Shown here piece after piece: positions 23,969-32,334 of a stretch of DNA of 39,022 bases. The stretch lies in assembly GCF_003721225.1 (NCBI RefSeq), contig NZ_RIZI01000181.1, positions 1 to 39,022 on the forward strand, in the 5' to 3' direction. Source of the DNA: Acidithiobacillus sulfuriphilus (GTDB lineage: Bacteria > Pseudomonadota > Gammaproteobacteria > Acidithiobacillales > Acidithiobacillaceae). Every line of letters starts with the position of its first letter. The stretch's first letter is position 1. The position numbers and the translations under genes are program-made. The notes beneath the pieces were generated by a model. That model was not told the DNA's origin and did no database searches. It saw only the letters and a list, made by a program, of their open reading frames with translations.

Positions 23969-25234
23969 TTGGCCAAAAAGTTCAGTAATCACCGCTTGTG
24001 GCATGCCCTGCGCCCAGGCTGGCGGGCCCGCTGGGGGCACGGAGCCGCGCGCTGGAGTGAGCAACTCCGGCTGCCTTTCTGGTACCCCCATGTCCCCATC
24101 GCCGCTGCCGTCGGTGTCCTTGGCATCCTCAATATCCTGCCGGCCCTGGAGCGTATCCTCGGCCTGAGCTATTCCGGCAGTTTGCGTACGGTATCCCACA
24201 GCTTCATCCTGGACGCCTTCCGCGGAGTGCCCCAGGGGGCCGCAGGGATCGTCCTGCTGGTGATGTCCGTGGGGCTGCTGTTCCGCTCCCGTTTCGCCTG
24301 GGCCGTGACCCTCCTCATCGCCGCCGCGACTTTCGCCCTGGAGATGTATCAGCACCCCCTGCAGTTCAGCCATCTGCTCCTCTACAACGGCATCCTCGTC
24401 CTGCTGCTCTTGGCCTACCATCGCCATTTCGACCGCAGCAGCCTGGCCAGCGGCACCCTCTTCGCCCTCGTCAGCGCGATCCTCACCCTCGGCTACGGAG
24501 TCTTTGGCGCCTATGTGCTGGGGCCGGATTTCAAGCCGCCCATCCATTCCATGATCACGGCCCTGTATTTTGCCGTCGTCACCATGTCCACGGTGGGCTA
24601 TGGCGACATCCTGCCGACGACGGACGAAGCCAGGTTCTTCGTGGTGTCTTTGATCATCATCGGCATCACCGTCTTCGCCACCTCCCTCTCGGCCATCATC
24701 ATCCCCGCCGTCAACAACCGCCTGCAGCGGCTCTTGCAAGGAGAAAAACGCCCCATGACCCGGAAGAACCATTACATCATTGCCGGCGATACGCCCCTGG
24801 CCCGCAATACCTATCGCGAGTTGAAGGCCCGCAAGCTCCCCGTGGTGGTGATCATCGGCCATCAACCCGAGGATTCCATCTACGAGCCCGACGATCTGGT
24901 CCTGGGCGACTCCAGCGATACCGATACCCTGAAGAGCGCCGGCGCGGAGACGGCCCTGGCGGTGCTGGCCCTGCGCGCCGACGACTCGGAAAACGCCTTC
25001 GTCGTCCTCGCCGTGAAGGAGTTGGAGGGACAGGCGCGCACGGTAGCGGCCGTCAATGACAGCAAGAACCTGGGCCGGGTGCGCCGGGTACAACCGGACA
25101 TGATCATCGCCCCCCAGGTCATGGGCGGCGAACTCCTGGCCATGGCCCTCAACGGCGAGGAGCTGAACACCGATGCCGTCATGCGCATTTTTCGCTTTAC
25201 CGGCGAAGCGCATGAGGACGGCGACAAGAAATAA
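23969..25234 (+). CDS. kch: Kch-type potassium channel with RCK domain
   Basis: A 421-aa ion-channel subunit. After a basic cytoplasmic start it has about six hydrophobic helices, a pore loop with selectivity filter TVGYGD (208-213), and a C-terminal RCK/TrkA-N domain (from about residue 265) with Rossmann-like strands (HYIIAGDTPLARNTYRELK, VVVIIG, LALRADDSENAFVVLAVKELEG). There is no S4-like arginine ladder, as in E. coli Kch. The RCK nucleotide motif reads GDTPLA instead of GxGxxG, so ligand binding may differ. Translation starts at TTG (23969) with GGAG upstream, just after engB. The 18-bp repeat copy begins three bases after the stop. Confidence 0.92.
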   Translation: MAKKFSNHRLWHALRPGWRARWGHGAARWSEQLRLPFWYPHVPIAAAVGVLGILNILPALERILGLSYSGSLRTVSHSFILDAFRGVPQGAAGIVLLVMSVGLLFRSRFAWAVTLLIAAATFALEMYQHPLQFSHLLLYNGILVLLLLAYHRHFDRSSLASGTLFALVSAILTLGYGVFGAYVLGPDFKPPIHSMITALYFAVVTMSTVGYGDILPTTDEARFFVVSLIIIGITVFATSLSAIIIPAVNNRLQRLLQGEKRPMTRKNHYIIAGDTPLARNTYRELKARKLPVVVIIGHQPEDSIYEPDDLVLGDSSDTDTLKSAGAETALAVLALRADDSENAFVVLAVKELEGQARTVAAVNDSKNLGRVRRVQPDMIIAPQVMGGELLAMALNGEELNTDAVMRIFRFTGEAHEDGDKK

Positions 25235-25236
25235 CG

Positions 25237-25254
25237 CTAAAAACGGCAGTTGGC
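25237..25254 (+). repeat. 18-bp dispersed repeat, copy 2
   Basis: CTAAAAACGGCAGTTGGC, identical to the minus-strand reading of 15316-15333. It begins two bases after the stop codon of the channel gene. The 5' end of the 167-bp gap before the peroxidase gene is therefore repeat-derived; the rest holds no clear promoter. Confidence 0.65.
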
Positions 25255-25401
25255 GGGGATGTGCTGCCGAATCAAGAATAAAATGGGCGGGCGCAGGATA
25301 ATCCGAAAAACTGGGCGATTGCTCCCTGCTTGTTTTGCCGGAAGCATCTGGATTAGAGTAGGAGAACTGGCGGTATCTAAATGATTTAAAAGGAGTTTAT
25401 T

Positions 25402-26484
25402 ATGCGCTGGTCAACCTTGCTCCAGTCCGTAGCCATCGGTTCCCTCCCCTTCCTGTCCGGGCCCCTCCAAGCCGCCACAGTGAATGCCGCGGACCAGTCC
25501 CTGCTCCAGCAGGCGCGGCAGCTTTTCCAGCCCCTGCCGGCCAGCATGGCCAGCGCCGCGCATCCCCTCACCCCGGCCCTGGTGGCGCTGGGGCGGGATC
25601 TCTTCTTCGACCCGCGCATCTCCCTGGATGGAACGGTGAGTTGCGCCAAATGTCACCAGGCGGCCCTCTATGGTACCGACGCCCTGCCCAAATCCATCGG
25701 CGTCAAGGACCGTTTGAACCCCCGCAATGCCCCCACCGTCCTCAACGCGGCCCTCCAGATCGCCGAACATTGGCAGGGAAACCGCAAGGACGTGGAAGAT
25801 CAGGCCACCCAGGCCCTGGTGGGTCCGCCCAGCTACGGCAACCCGGATTACGGTGCCGCCATGGCCAAACTGAAGGCCATACCGGGTTACTCTCCGCTTT
25901 TTCAACAGGCCTTCCCGGGCGAGGAAAATCCCATCACACCCCAAAACTGGGGCCGGGCCATCGGCGCGTATGAACGTACCCTGGTAACTCCTTCGCCCTT
26001 CGATGCCTACCTGAAAGGGGATAACGGTGCCCTGACGTTGACCGCCAGGAAAGGACTGCGGGATTTCATCGCCGCAGGCTGTGCCGGCTGCCATAGCGGG
26101 GTGAACGTGGGCGGCGGCATGTTCACCAAGTTCGGCATCACGGAACCGTACTGGAAGGCCACCGGCTCCAAGGAGATCGACAAGGGCCGCATCGACGTCA
26201 CCCAGAATCCGGCCGACCTGTATGTATTCAAGGTGCCGGCCCTGCGCAACGTGGCCATGACGGCACCTTACTTCCATGACGGATCGGTGGCCACCTTGCC
26301 CGAGGCGGTGCGGGTGATGGCCAAGGTGCAGCTTGGCCGCGAACTCACGGATCAGCAGGTGAAGGACATCGTCAGCTTCCTGGACAGCCTTACGGGTTCG
26401 CTGCCCAAGGATTTTGCCGAAGCTCCCATCCTGCCGCCCGGCGCTTTCCCGGGGTCCCTGCCGGCTGCTTCCTCTGCGGATTAA
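25402..26484 (+). CDS. Di-heme cytochrome c peroxidase
   Basis: A periplasmic bacterial di-heme peroxidase (360 aa) that reduces H2O2 using c-type cytochromes. A signal peptide ends near LSGPLQA (residue 24). Two haem sites are present, CAKCH (81-85) and CAGCH (227-231), along with LGRDLFFDPRIS, GRAIGAYERTL and the methionine-containing AMTAPYFHDGS that supplies a distal ligand in the high-potential haem domain. The match is to the CcpA/MauG superfamily. An AAGGAG site precedes the ATG. Maturation would depend on a System II apparatus such as the resB-ccsA encoded 2.4 kb away. The C-terminal tail (from ILPPGAF) is short and low-complexity. Confidence 0.94.
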   Translation: MRWSTLLQSVAIGSLPFLSGPLQAATVNAADQSLLQQARQLFQPLPASMASAAHPLTPALVALGRDLFFDPRISLDGTVSCAKCHQAALYGTDALPKSIGVKDRLNPRNAPTVLNAALQIAEHWQGNRKDVEDQATQALVGPPSYGNPDYGAAMAKLKAIPGYSPLFQQAFPGEENPITPQNWGRAIGAYERTLVTPSPFDAYLKGDNGALTLTARKGLRDFIAAGCAGCHSGVNVGGGMFTKFGITEPYWKATGSKEIDKGRIDVTQNPADLYVFKVPALRNVAMTAPYFHDGSVATLPEAVRVMAKVQLGRELTDQQVKDIVSFLDSLTGSLPKDFAEAPILPPGAFPGSLPAASSAD

Positions 26485-26488
26485 CTGC

Positions 26489-26523
26489 GGATCCGGCCGA
26501 GACACCGGCGCTGGGATCCGGCC
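26489..26523. repeat. Direct repeat GGATCCGGCC between ccp and polA
   Basis: Two exact 10-base copies at 26489-26498 and 26514-26523 (25-base period) fill most of the 51-bp gap between the convergent peroxidase and polA genes. There is no T-run. This may be chance or a weak transcription end signal. Confidence 0.3.
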
Positions 26524-26535
26524 ACCGGACAGCGC

Positions 26536-29232
26536 TCAAGAGTGGGCCGCATCCCAGTTGTCACCAACGCCCATGGATACCAGCAGGGGGACGGCCAGTT
26601 CGGCCACCCCCTCCATCCGTGCCTTGAGGGCCGCCCGGGCCGCCGCAACACCGGCCTGGGGCACCTCCAAAATCAGCTCGTCATGCACCTGCAGGATCAT
26701 CCGCCCCCGTTCCGGAGCCTCCAACAGCCAGGCATCCACGGCAATCATGGCCTTTTTGATGAGGTCGGCCGCCGTGCCCTGCATGGGGGCGTTGATGGCG
26801 GCGCGCTCCGCATAGGCCCGCCGGGCCGGGTTGCTGGAGCGGATCTCCGGCACATAGAGGCGGCGGCCGAAGAGGGTCTCCACGTAGCCGCGCTCCCGCG
26901 CCTCGGCGCGAATGTGTTCCATATAGGCCTGCACCCCCGGATAACGCTGAAAATAACGATCCATGTATTGCCGCGCCGCTCCCTGATCAATGCTCAACTG
27001 CTGGGCGAGACCGTAGGCGGAAAGCCCATAGATCAGGCCGAAATTGATGGCCTTGGCGGCGCGGCGCGCCTCGGCGTCCACCGCCTCCGGGGCCAGGCCA
27101 AAGACCTCGGCGGCGGTGGCGGCGTGCACGTCCAGGCCCTCGGCAAAGGCGCTGCGCAAGCGTGCGTCGCCCGACAGGTGCGCCATGATGCGCAGTTCGA
27201 TCTGGGAATAATCGGCACTCATCAGGACATGGCCCGGCTCCGCCACAAAGGCGCGGCGGATGCGCCGTCCCTGCTCCGTGCGCACGGGGATGTTCTGCAG
27301 GTTCGGTTCACTGGATGCCAGGCGCCCGGTGGCCGCCACCGCCTGTTGAAAATGGGTATGCACCCGCCCGGTACGCGGCTCGATCATGCGCGGCAGGGCG
27401 TCGGCATAGGTATTCCGGAGTTTGGCCAGGGCCCGATAGTCGAGAATGAGACGCGGCAATTCCGCCTGGGCGGCCAGTTGCGCCAGCACATCCTCGTTGG
27501 TGGACGGTTGACCGCCCGGAGTCTTTTTCAAGACCGGCAGCCCCATTTTGTCAAAGAGTATCTCCTGGATCTGCTTCGGGGAATTGAGGTTGAAGGACTG
27601 CCCGGCGGCGTGAAAGGCCCGCGCCTCCATGCCCTGCATCTCCTCCGCCAGTTCAGCGCTCAGGACCTCCAACTGGCGATGATCCACCTTGACGCCGGCC
27701 TCCTCCATGCGCGCCAGGACGGTCACCAGCGGCATCTCGATTTCCGTAAGCACCCGTTGCAAGCCAGGCTCCGCGGCAATCCGCGGCCACAAGAGCCGAT
27801 CCAGACGCAAGCAGACATCGGCATCCTCAGCGGCGTAGGGCAGGGCCTCGGTCACGGGGATATCGGCAAAGTTTTTCGCGTTTTTCCCCTTGCCGGCCAG
27901 ATCCGCGTAGGCGATGTTCCGATGCTGCAAATGGCGCTGGGCCAGGGTGTCCAGGTCGTGCCCCGTCTGGGTGCTGTCGAGGATATAGCTTTCCAGCAGC
28001 GTGTCCCGGAGCAGGCCCGCCGGCCGAATCCCCTGGTGCCAGAAGATCCGCCAGTCGAACTTGGCATTCTGCGCCAGCTTGGCGGCAGCGGGGTCCTCCA
28101 GCCAGGGACGCAGCGCCGTCAGCACCTCCGCCCTGGGCAACTGGGGGCTGCCGTCCCGATGGCCCACGGGGATATAAACGGCGGTTACCTCCCCGTCAGC
28201 GCCCAGCCAAGCGCAGGAGATGCCCACCAGATCGGCAACCCAGGGATCGAGATCCGTGGTCTCGGTGTCGATGGCCACCAGTTCCGCCTTTTCCACGGCC
28301 TGCACCAAGGCGGCGAGGGCCTCGGGCTGGATGATCAAACGATAGCCGTTGCGGTCCAATTGGCCGGCCCCGGCCGCCGACGGGCCGGGATCGGCGGGCA
28401 GGTCCTTGAGCCAGGCGTGAAAACCCAACTGTTGCGCCAGGCGGCGCAAGGCCGCCAGATCGGGGGGACGCCGCTCCAGGGAGAGACTAGGCAGGGCCAC
28501 ATCCACCCGAATGGTCGCCAATTGCCGGCTTAGGGGTAAATGATCGGCGGCAGCGCGCAGGGCATCCCCCACCTTGCCGCCCATTTCCCCGGCATGGGCC
28601 AGCACCCCGTCCAGATCGCCGTACTCGGCCAGCCACTTGGCGGCGATCTTGGGCCCCACTCCCGGAACGCCGGGGATGTTGTCCACCTTGTCCCCCGTCA
28701 GGGCCAGGAAATCGGCAATGCGCTCGGGGGGGACACCGAAGCGCTCCAGGACGGCGCCGCGGTCCGTTTCCACCCCCTTCATGGTATCGAGGAGATGCAC
28801 CTTGTCGTTCACCAGTTGGGCCATGTCCTTGTCGCCGGTGATGATGAGCACAGGCTGATCCACGGGCGTTTGCCGCGCCAAGGTCCCGATGACGTCATCC
28901 GCCTCCACGCCGGGTTCCACGAGGAGGGGCAGGCCCATGGCCCGGACCCATTCGTGCAGCAAGGGTATCTGCACCCGCAGTTCCTCGGGCATGGCGGGAC
29001 GCTGGGCCTTGTATTGCACATAGAGGGCGTCGCGGAAGGAGCCCCCGGGGGCGTCGAAGACCACGGCGATTTCCCGGGCCTCGTGGTCCTTGAGCAGGCG
29101 GCGCAGCATGTTGGCCACGCCGTAGATGGCGCTGGTGGGCAAGCCGTCGGGGGCGCGCAGATCGGGCAGGGCGTGAAAGGCGCGATAGAGAAAACTGGAG
29201 GCATCCACCAATATGCGCGGGGAATCATTCAT
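26536..29232 (-). CDS. polA: DNA polymerase I
   Basis: A full-length 898-aa Pol I. Residues 1 to about 280 form the 5'-3' exonuclease (ILVDASSFLYRAFHAL start, acidic VEADDVIGTLA and ITGDKDMAQLV, helix-hairpin-helix around DFLALTGDKVDNIPGVPGVGPKTA-like sequence). The 3'-5' exonuclease follows (VAIDTETTDLDP near 319, SYILDSTQTGHDLDTLA, and the YAAEDAD motif near 466), so proofreading residues are present. The polymerase domain has motif A MSADYSQIELRIMAHLSGD, motif B RRAAKAINFGLIYG and motif C LQVHDELILEVP. It repairs DNA and processes Okazaki fragments. The start at 29232 has no strong ribosome site. It is divergent from the LOG-family gene across 70 bp. Confidence 0.97.
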   Translation of the reverse strand: MNDSPRILVDASSFLYRAFHALPDLRAPDGLPTSAIYGVANMLRRLLKDHEAREIAVVFDAPGGSFRDALYVQYKAQRPAMPEELRVQIPLLHEWVRAMGLPLLVEPGVEADDVIGTLARQTPVDQPVLIITGDKDMAQLVNDKVHLLDTMKGVETDRGAVLERFGVPPERIADFLALTGDKVDNIPGVPGVGPKIAAKWLAEYGDLDGVLAHAGEMGGKVGDALRAAADHLPLSRQLATIRVDVALPSLSLERRPPDLAALRRLAQQLGFHAWLKDLPADPGPSAAGAGQLDRNGYRLIIQPEALAALVQAVEKAELVAIDTETTDLDPWVADLVGISCAWLGADGEVTAVYIPVGHRDGSPQLPRAEVLTALRPWLEDPAAAKLAQNAKFDWRIFWHQGIRPAGLLRDTLLESYILDSTQTGHDLDTLAQRHLQHRNIAYADLAGKGKNAKNFADIPVTEALPYAAEDADVCLRLDRLLWPRIAAEPGLQRVLTEIEMPLVTVLARMEEAGVKVDHRQLEVLSAELAEEMQGMEARAFHAAGQSFNLNSPKQIQEILFDKMGLPVLKKTPGGQPSTNEDVLAQLAAQAELPRLILDYRALAKLRNTYADALPRMIEPRTGRVHTHFQQAVAATGRLASSEPNLQNIPVRTEQGRRIRRAFVAEPGHVLMSADYSQIELRIMAHLSGDARLRSAFAEGLDVHAATAAEVFGLAPEAVDAEARRAAKAINFGLIYGLSAYGLAQQLSIDQGAARQYMDRYFQRYPGVQAYMEHIRAEARERGYVETLFGRRLYVPEIRSSNPARRAYAERAAINAPMQGTAADLIKKAMIAVDAWLLEAPERGRMILQVHDELILEVPQAGVAAARAALKARMEGVAELAVPLLVSMGVGDNWDAAHS

Positions 29233-29302
29233 GACGGGCTAGGACTTTGCAGTGATTTTCCGCCATAATACGCAAAAGCACCCCACAAAACACGGGATTC
29301 CC

Positions 29303-30022
29303 ATGCGTCCACAACTCGAACATCAGCACTCCGGCGATGGCGGCGAGGCCCGTCTCACCCGCGAGGCATGGAAGATCTTCCAGATCATCGCCGAATTCGT
29401 CCACGGTTACGAAAAGCTGGCTTCCGTGGAGCCCTGCGTGAGCATCTTCGGCTCGGCGCGCGTCACAGCGGATCATCCCTGGTACCAGAAGGCCCAGCGC
29501 ATCGCCGAGATGCTGTCCAACGCCGGCTTCTCCGTCATCAGCGGCGGCGGCCCGGGGATCATGGAGGCCGCCAACAAGGGCGCCTTCCACGGAACCGGCT
29601 ACAGTATCGGCCTCAACATCGAACTGCCCCACGAACAGCGTACCAACCCCTATCAGGACATTTCGCTGTCCTTCGAGCATTTTTACTCGCGCAAGGTCAT
29701 GTTCATGAAATACGCGGCGGCCTACGTGGTCATGCCCGGCGGCTTCGGCACCCTTGATGAGCTGGTGGAATGCCTCACCCTGGTGCAGACGGGCAAGACC
29801 CGCAAAATGCCCATCATCCTCGTTGAATCCGCTTTCTGGAGCGGCCTGCTCGACTGGATCCGCTCCACCATGCTCCCGGCAGGCACCGTTCACGCCGAGG
29901 ACTTCGACCTGATTACCGTCATTGATGAAGCGGAGGAGGTGGTCAACGCCATCTTCAACCATTACGAAAAACGCGGCTTTGCCCCATCGGCCGCAGAGAC
30001 AGAGGCCCTTCTCAATCTATGA
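29303..30022 (+). CDS. LOG-family protein (nucleotide 5'-monophosphate phosphoribohydrolase-like)
   Basis: A 239-aa Rossmann-like protein of the LOG / lysine-decarboxylase-like family. The two signatures are GGGPGIMEAANKGA and PGGFGTLDELVE, which together form the nucleotide-binding and catalytic site. Family members release the base from cytokinin nucleotides or purine nucleoside 5'-monophosphates; the old label lysine decarboxylase is a misannotation. The N-terminal region has the EAWKIFQIIAEFVHGYEKL helix seen in longer bacterial LOGs. The ATG at 29303 is preferred over a GTG at 29252. It is divergent from polA and is followed by a DUF2782 gene and thrB. Confidence 0.9.
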   Translation: MRPQLEHQHSGDGGEARLTREAWKIFQIIAEFVHGYEKLASVEPCVSIFGSARVTADHPWYQKAQRIAEMLSNAGFSVISGGGPGIMEAANKGAFHGTGYSIGLNIELPHEQRTNPYQDISLSFEHFYSRKVMFMKYAAAYVVMPGGFGTLDELVECLTLVQTGKTRKMPIILVESAFWSGLLDWIRSTMLPAGTVHAEDFDLITVIDEAEEVVNAIFNHYEKRGFAPSAAETEALLNL

Positions 30023-30042
30023 GGCCCCAAGGGAGCATTATC

Positions 30043-30375
30043 ATGGTACGCAGCATCTGCATCGTCATGGGCGCCAGCCTGCTGGCCCTATCCTTTTCCA
30101 CCCTGGCCCGTGCCGAAGACCTGCAGAAACTCCATCTGCCCAGCCTGGCCCCCGAGAGCAAGATCGGCCCCAAGGCCCAGATCAAGGCCCCGGAGGGGTC
30201 GCGCATCGAGGAATACAAGGTCAATGGCCGCGTCTATATGGTCAAGGTCATCCCACCCAAGCCCTTCCCGCCCTACTATCTCGTGGACAAGGGCGGCACC
30301 GGCCGTTTCACCCAGGTACCGCAAAACGATGCCGAGCATCTCAGCGTGCCGAGCTGGGTTATCTTCCGCTGGTAA
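30043..30375 (+). CDS. DUF2782-family secreted protein
   Basis: A 110-aa protein with a signal peptide (MVRSICIVMGASLLALSFSTLARA, cleavage near residue 24) and a compact domain containing IEEYKVNGRVYMVKVIPPKPFPPYYLVDKGG. It fits DUF2782, a family of unknown function often found between polA and thrB in gammaproteobacteria, exactly the position here. The ATG at 30043 is chosen because AAGGGAG precedes it and it starts the signal peptide; an ATG at 30019 overlapping the previous stop is possible. It is probably periplasmic. Confidence 0.88.
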   Translation: MVRSICIVMGASLLALSFSTLARAEDLQKLHLPSLAPESKIGPKAQIKAPEGSRIEEYKVNGRVYMVKVIPPKPFPPYYLVDKGGTGRFTQVPQNDAEHLSVPSWVIFRW

Positions 30376-30393
30376 GGCAACAGACAGCGCATC

Positions 30394-31326
30394 ATGTCCG
30401 TCTACACCCCCGTCAGCGATGCCGCACTGGCCGCCTTTCTGGCCGACTATGACCTTGGCCGGCCCCTGCGGCTCACCGGCATCTCGGCTGGCGTGGAAAA
30501 CAGCAATTTTTTCCTCGATACGGAGGGAGGCAACACCGTCCTCACCATCTTCGAGCGCCTGCCCATCCACGAAATCCCTTATTTTCTCGATCTGACCGAC
30601 TGGCTGGGGCGCGCCGACATCCCCTGCCCCCGCCCCATCCCCGCCCGCGACGGCCGCACCCTCAAAACCCTCTGCGGCAAGCCCGCCGCCATTGTCCAGC
30701 GCCTGCCCGGGCACTCGGTGGAGGGGCGCAACCCGACAGCGGAAGAAATCACCCTGCTGGGCCGACTGCTGGCGCGCATGCATCGCGCCGGCCAGGACTT
30801 TCCCGTCCACCGCCCCAATCCCGCCGGTCCCCAGTGGTGGCTAGAAACCGCCCAGCGCCTGCGCGCCCACTTATGCCGGGATGACGTGGCCCTCGTGCAG
30901 GACGAATTGCGGGAGCAAGGTCAGAACGCTTGCCAGCATCTGCCCCAGGGGGTAATCCACGCCGATCTCTTCCCCGACAACGTCCTGTTCAGCGCTGACC
31001 GGATTACCGGCATCATCGATTTTTATTACGCCTGCGACGACCTCTGGCTCTACGACCTGGCCATTGTCGCCAATGCCTGGTGCTCCCGGCCCGACGGTTC
31101 TCTCGACAGCACCCTCAGCCAAACGCTCTGGGAGGCCTACACCAGCGAGCGCCCCCTGGTCGCCGAGGAAGAAGCATGCTGGTTTCCCCTCCTGCGCGCC
31201 GCCGCCCTGCGCTTCTGGCTCCTGCGCCTCGACGCCCAGCACTTCCCCCGCGCCGGCGACCTCACCCAGTGCAAGGACCCCGCAGAATACCAACGCATCC
31301 TCCTAGCCCGGCGCGAGGGCTGCTGA
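30394..31326 (+). CDS. thrB: Homoserine kinase, aminoglycoside-phosphotransferase fold
   Basis: ThrB phosphorylates homoserine in threonine biosynthesis. This 310-aa enzyme is of the APH/choline-kinase-fold type (Pseudomonas-like) rather than the GHMP type of E. coli. The N-terminal SVYTPVSDAALAAFLADYDLG start, the nucleotide-loop segment GISAGVENSNFFL, the catalytic VIHADLFPDNVLF and the magnesium-binding IIDFYYACDD motifs are all present. Length is normal. It lies 18 bases after the DUF2782 gene and is likely the last gene of the LOG-DUF2782-thrB unit. A REP-like element follows at 31353. Confidence 0.94.
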   Translation: MSVYTPVSDAALAAFLADYDLGRPLRLTGISAGVENSNFFLDTEGGNTVLTIFERLPIHEIPYFLDLTDWLGRADIPCPRPIPARDGRTLKTLCGKPAAIVQRLPGHSVEGRNPTAEEITLLGRLLARMHRAGQDFPVHRPNPAGPQWWLETAQRLRAHLCRDDVALVQDELREQGQNACQHLPQGVIHADLFPDNVLFSADRITGIIDFYYACDDLWLYDLAIVANAWCSRPDGSLDSTLSQTLWEAYTSERPLVAEEEACWFPLLRAAALRFWLLRLDAQHFPRAGDLTQCKDPAEYQRILLARREGC

Positions 31327-31352
31327 GCCCTGCCGCAGACCGCCTGGCCACT

Positions 31353-31376
31353 GCAGGAGCGGCCCATGGCCGCGAC
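31353..31376. repeat. REP-like palindrome, copy 2
   Basis: Begins GCAGGAGCGGCC and ends GGCCGCGAC; the inner GCGGCC-CAT-GGCCGC is a near-perfect hairpin. It lies 27 bases after thrB and shares 16 contiguous bases with copy 1 at 15252-15275. Confidence 0.7.
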
Positions 31377-31482
31377 CCGCCCGGGAGACAGGCAAGGACG
31401 CCTGGAGATCCGGACGGAACCGTTTTCCGCATTCCAATGCGCTTTACAGCGCGTCTGGCGGCAGTGCTGCAGGGCCCCGACC

Positions 31483-31800
31483 TCAAGAGTCCGACGGCCC
31501 CTTGCCCGACCACCGAGCCACAATGATCAGTGCCGCCCCGAAAAAGATCGCCTCCCCCGCCGGCAAGGCCCAGTCGCTGCTATGGCCACCGAGGAGGATG
31601 GAGGCGATCAGGGCCAAGGCCATGACCACCAGAAAGGTGCCCAGGATCTCCAGCATCTTCTGAAAACGCCGCCGATCGATGGCCGCCACCAGCGGCCACA
31701 AGCCCAAGCCCTCCAGGACCCGCCGCGCCCCCTTGGGGAACACGGCGGCCAGGACAATGCACACCACCAGGACCGTATTCAGGAAATACAAAACCAACAT
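31483..31800 (-). CDS. Small hydrophobic membrane protein of unknown function
   Basis: A 105-aa protein with about three hydrophobic helices (VLYFLNTVLVVCIVLAAVF, ILGTFLVVMALALIASILLG, and AIFFGAALIIVARW) and a basic loop, RRRFQKML, between the first two. I do not recognise the family. The ATG at 31800 is taken as start; a GTG at 31827 would add nine residues. It is isolated on the minus strand between thrB and the degenerate region, so it is either a monocistronic gene or a leftover. The hydrophobic periodicity makes it more likely real than a shadow. Confidence 0.6.
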   Translation of the reverse strand: MLVLYFLNTVLVVCIVLAAVFPKGARRVLEGLGLWPLVAAIDRRRFQKMLEILGTFLVVMALALIASILLGGHSSDWALPAGEAIFFGAALIIVARWSGKGPSDS

Positions 31801-32334
31801 CGGGACCCCCACCCTCAGCAGGAACACCGCTCACCCAGTTGCCCCAAGACAAACGCCAGCGCGGTCTTTTCCCGGATGGCCGTCGTCCCATGGACCCCAA
31901 GACGACATGGCTCATCCCGTTTCCGCAGCCGCTTTCAACCAGGCATTCCTCGTTGCGACTCACTTGGTTTTTATACGCCGTACGCCGTAAATTCGCTATG
32001 CACCACGCTGGCCAGCACGCGGTTCAACGACGCAGTGGCCGAGGCGGGCAAGGAAGCGTTGGACGTCGTCGACCTGATCGATGCCGTCACCGATCGACTC
32101 GACATGGTGGGTTTCACTCCCGCCACCGACTACCAGCGGCGCATGACTTCGATGCGGTTCTGTCTCACCGGTGTTCGGCGCCACCGAAATCGGCCTCGCC
32201 GCCGCCAACATCCACTTGGTACTACAAGCAGCGGGCTGGGTGCTGCGCTGGCGCGAACCCTGGGAGCGGCGGCAGTATCCAGCTTGATCCTGGTCGGGCT
32301 GCTGCGCAACAATCTGGTGCATTGAGAGGGACCT
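31801..32334. other. 534-bp region without an intact gene; degenerate coding remnants
   Basis: No intact gene is convincing here. On the plus strand, about 32008-32155 reads like real protein (LASTRFNDAVAEAGKEALD, then VVDLIDAVTDRLDMVGF), after which sense continues in another frame from about 32165 (VFGATEIGLAAANIHLVLQA to a stop near 32288). This suggests a frameshifted and truncated gene whose family I cannot name. At about 31972-31988 a 7-base unit (TACGCCG) is tandemly repeated. The last 50 bases lead into the ATPase gene and include its ribosome site (AGAGG). Confidence 0.5.
32008..32288 (+). pseudogene. Possible frameshifted gene fragment upstream of the P-type ATPase
   Basis: Two adjacent plus-strand segments in different frames have protein-like composition: about 32008-32155, and about 32165-32288 ending in a TGA. 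A frame change around 32155-32165 would join them. No family is recognised and no start codon with a ribosome site is seen, so a decayed gene is the best reading; chance coding appearance in GC-rich DNA is the alternative. Confidence 0.35.

Noticed and set aside
26542..28533. 663-codon open frame on the plus strand opposite polA
   Set aside because: A mirror frame of polA; His/Gly/Gln-rich composition typical of antisense translation and no domain.
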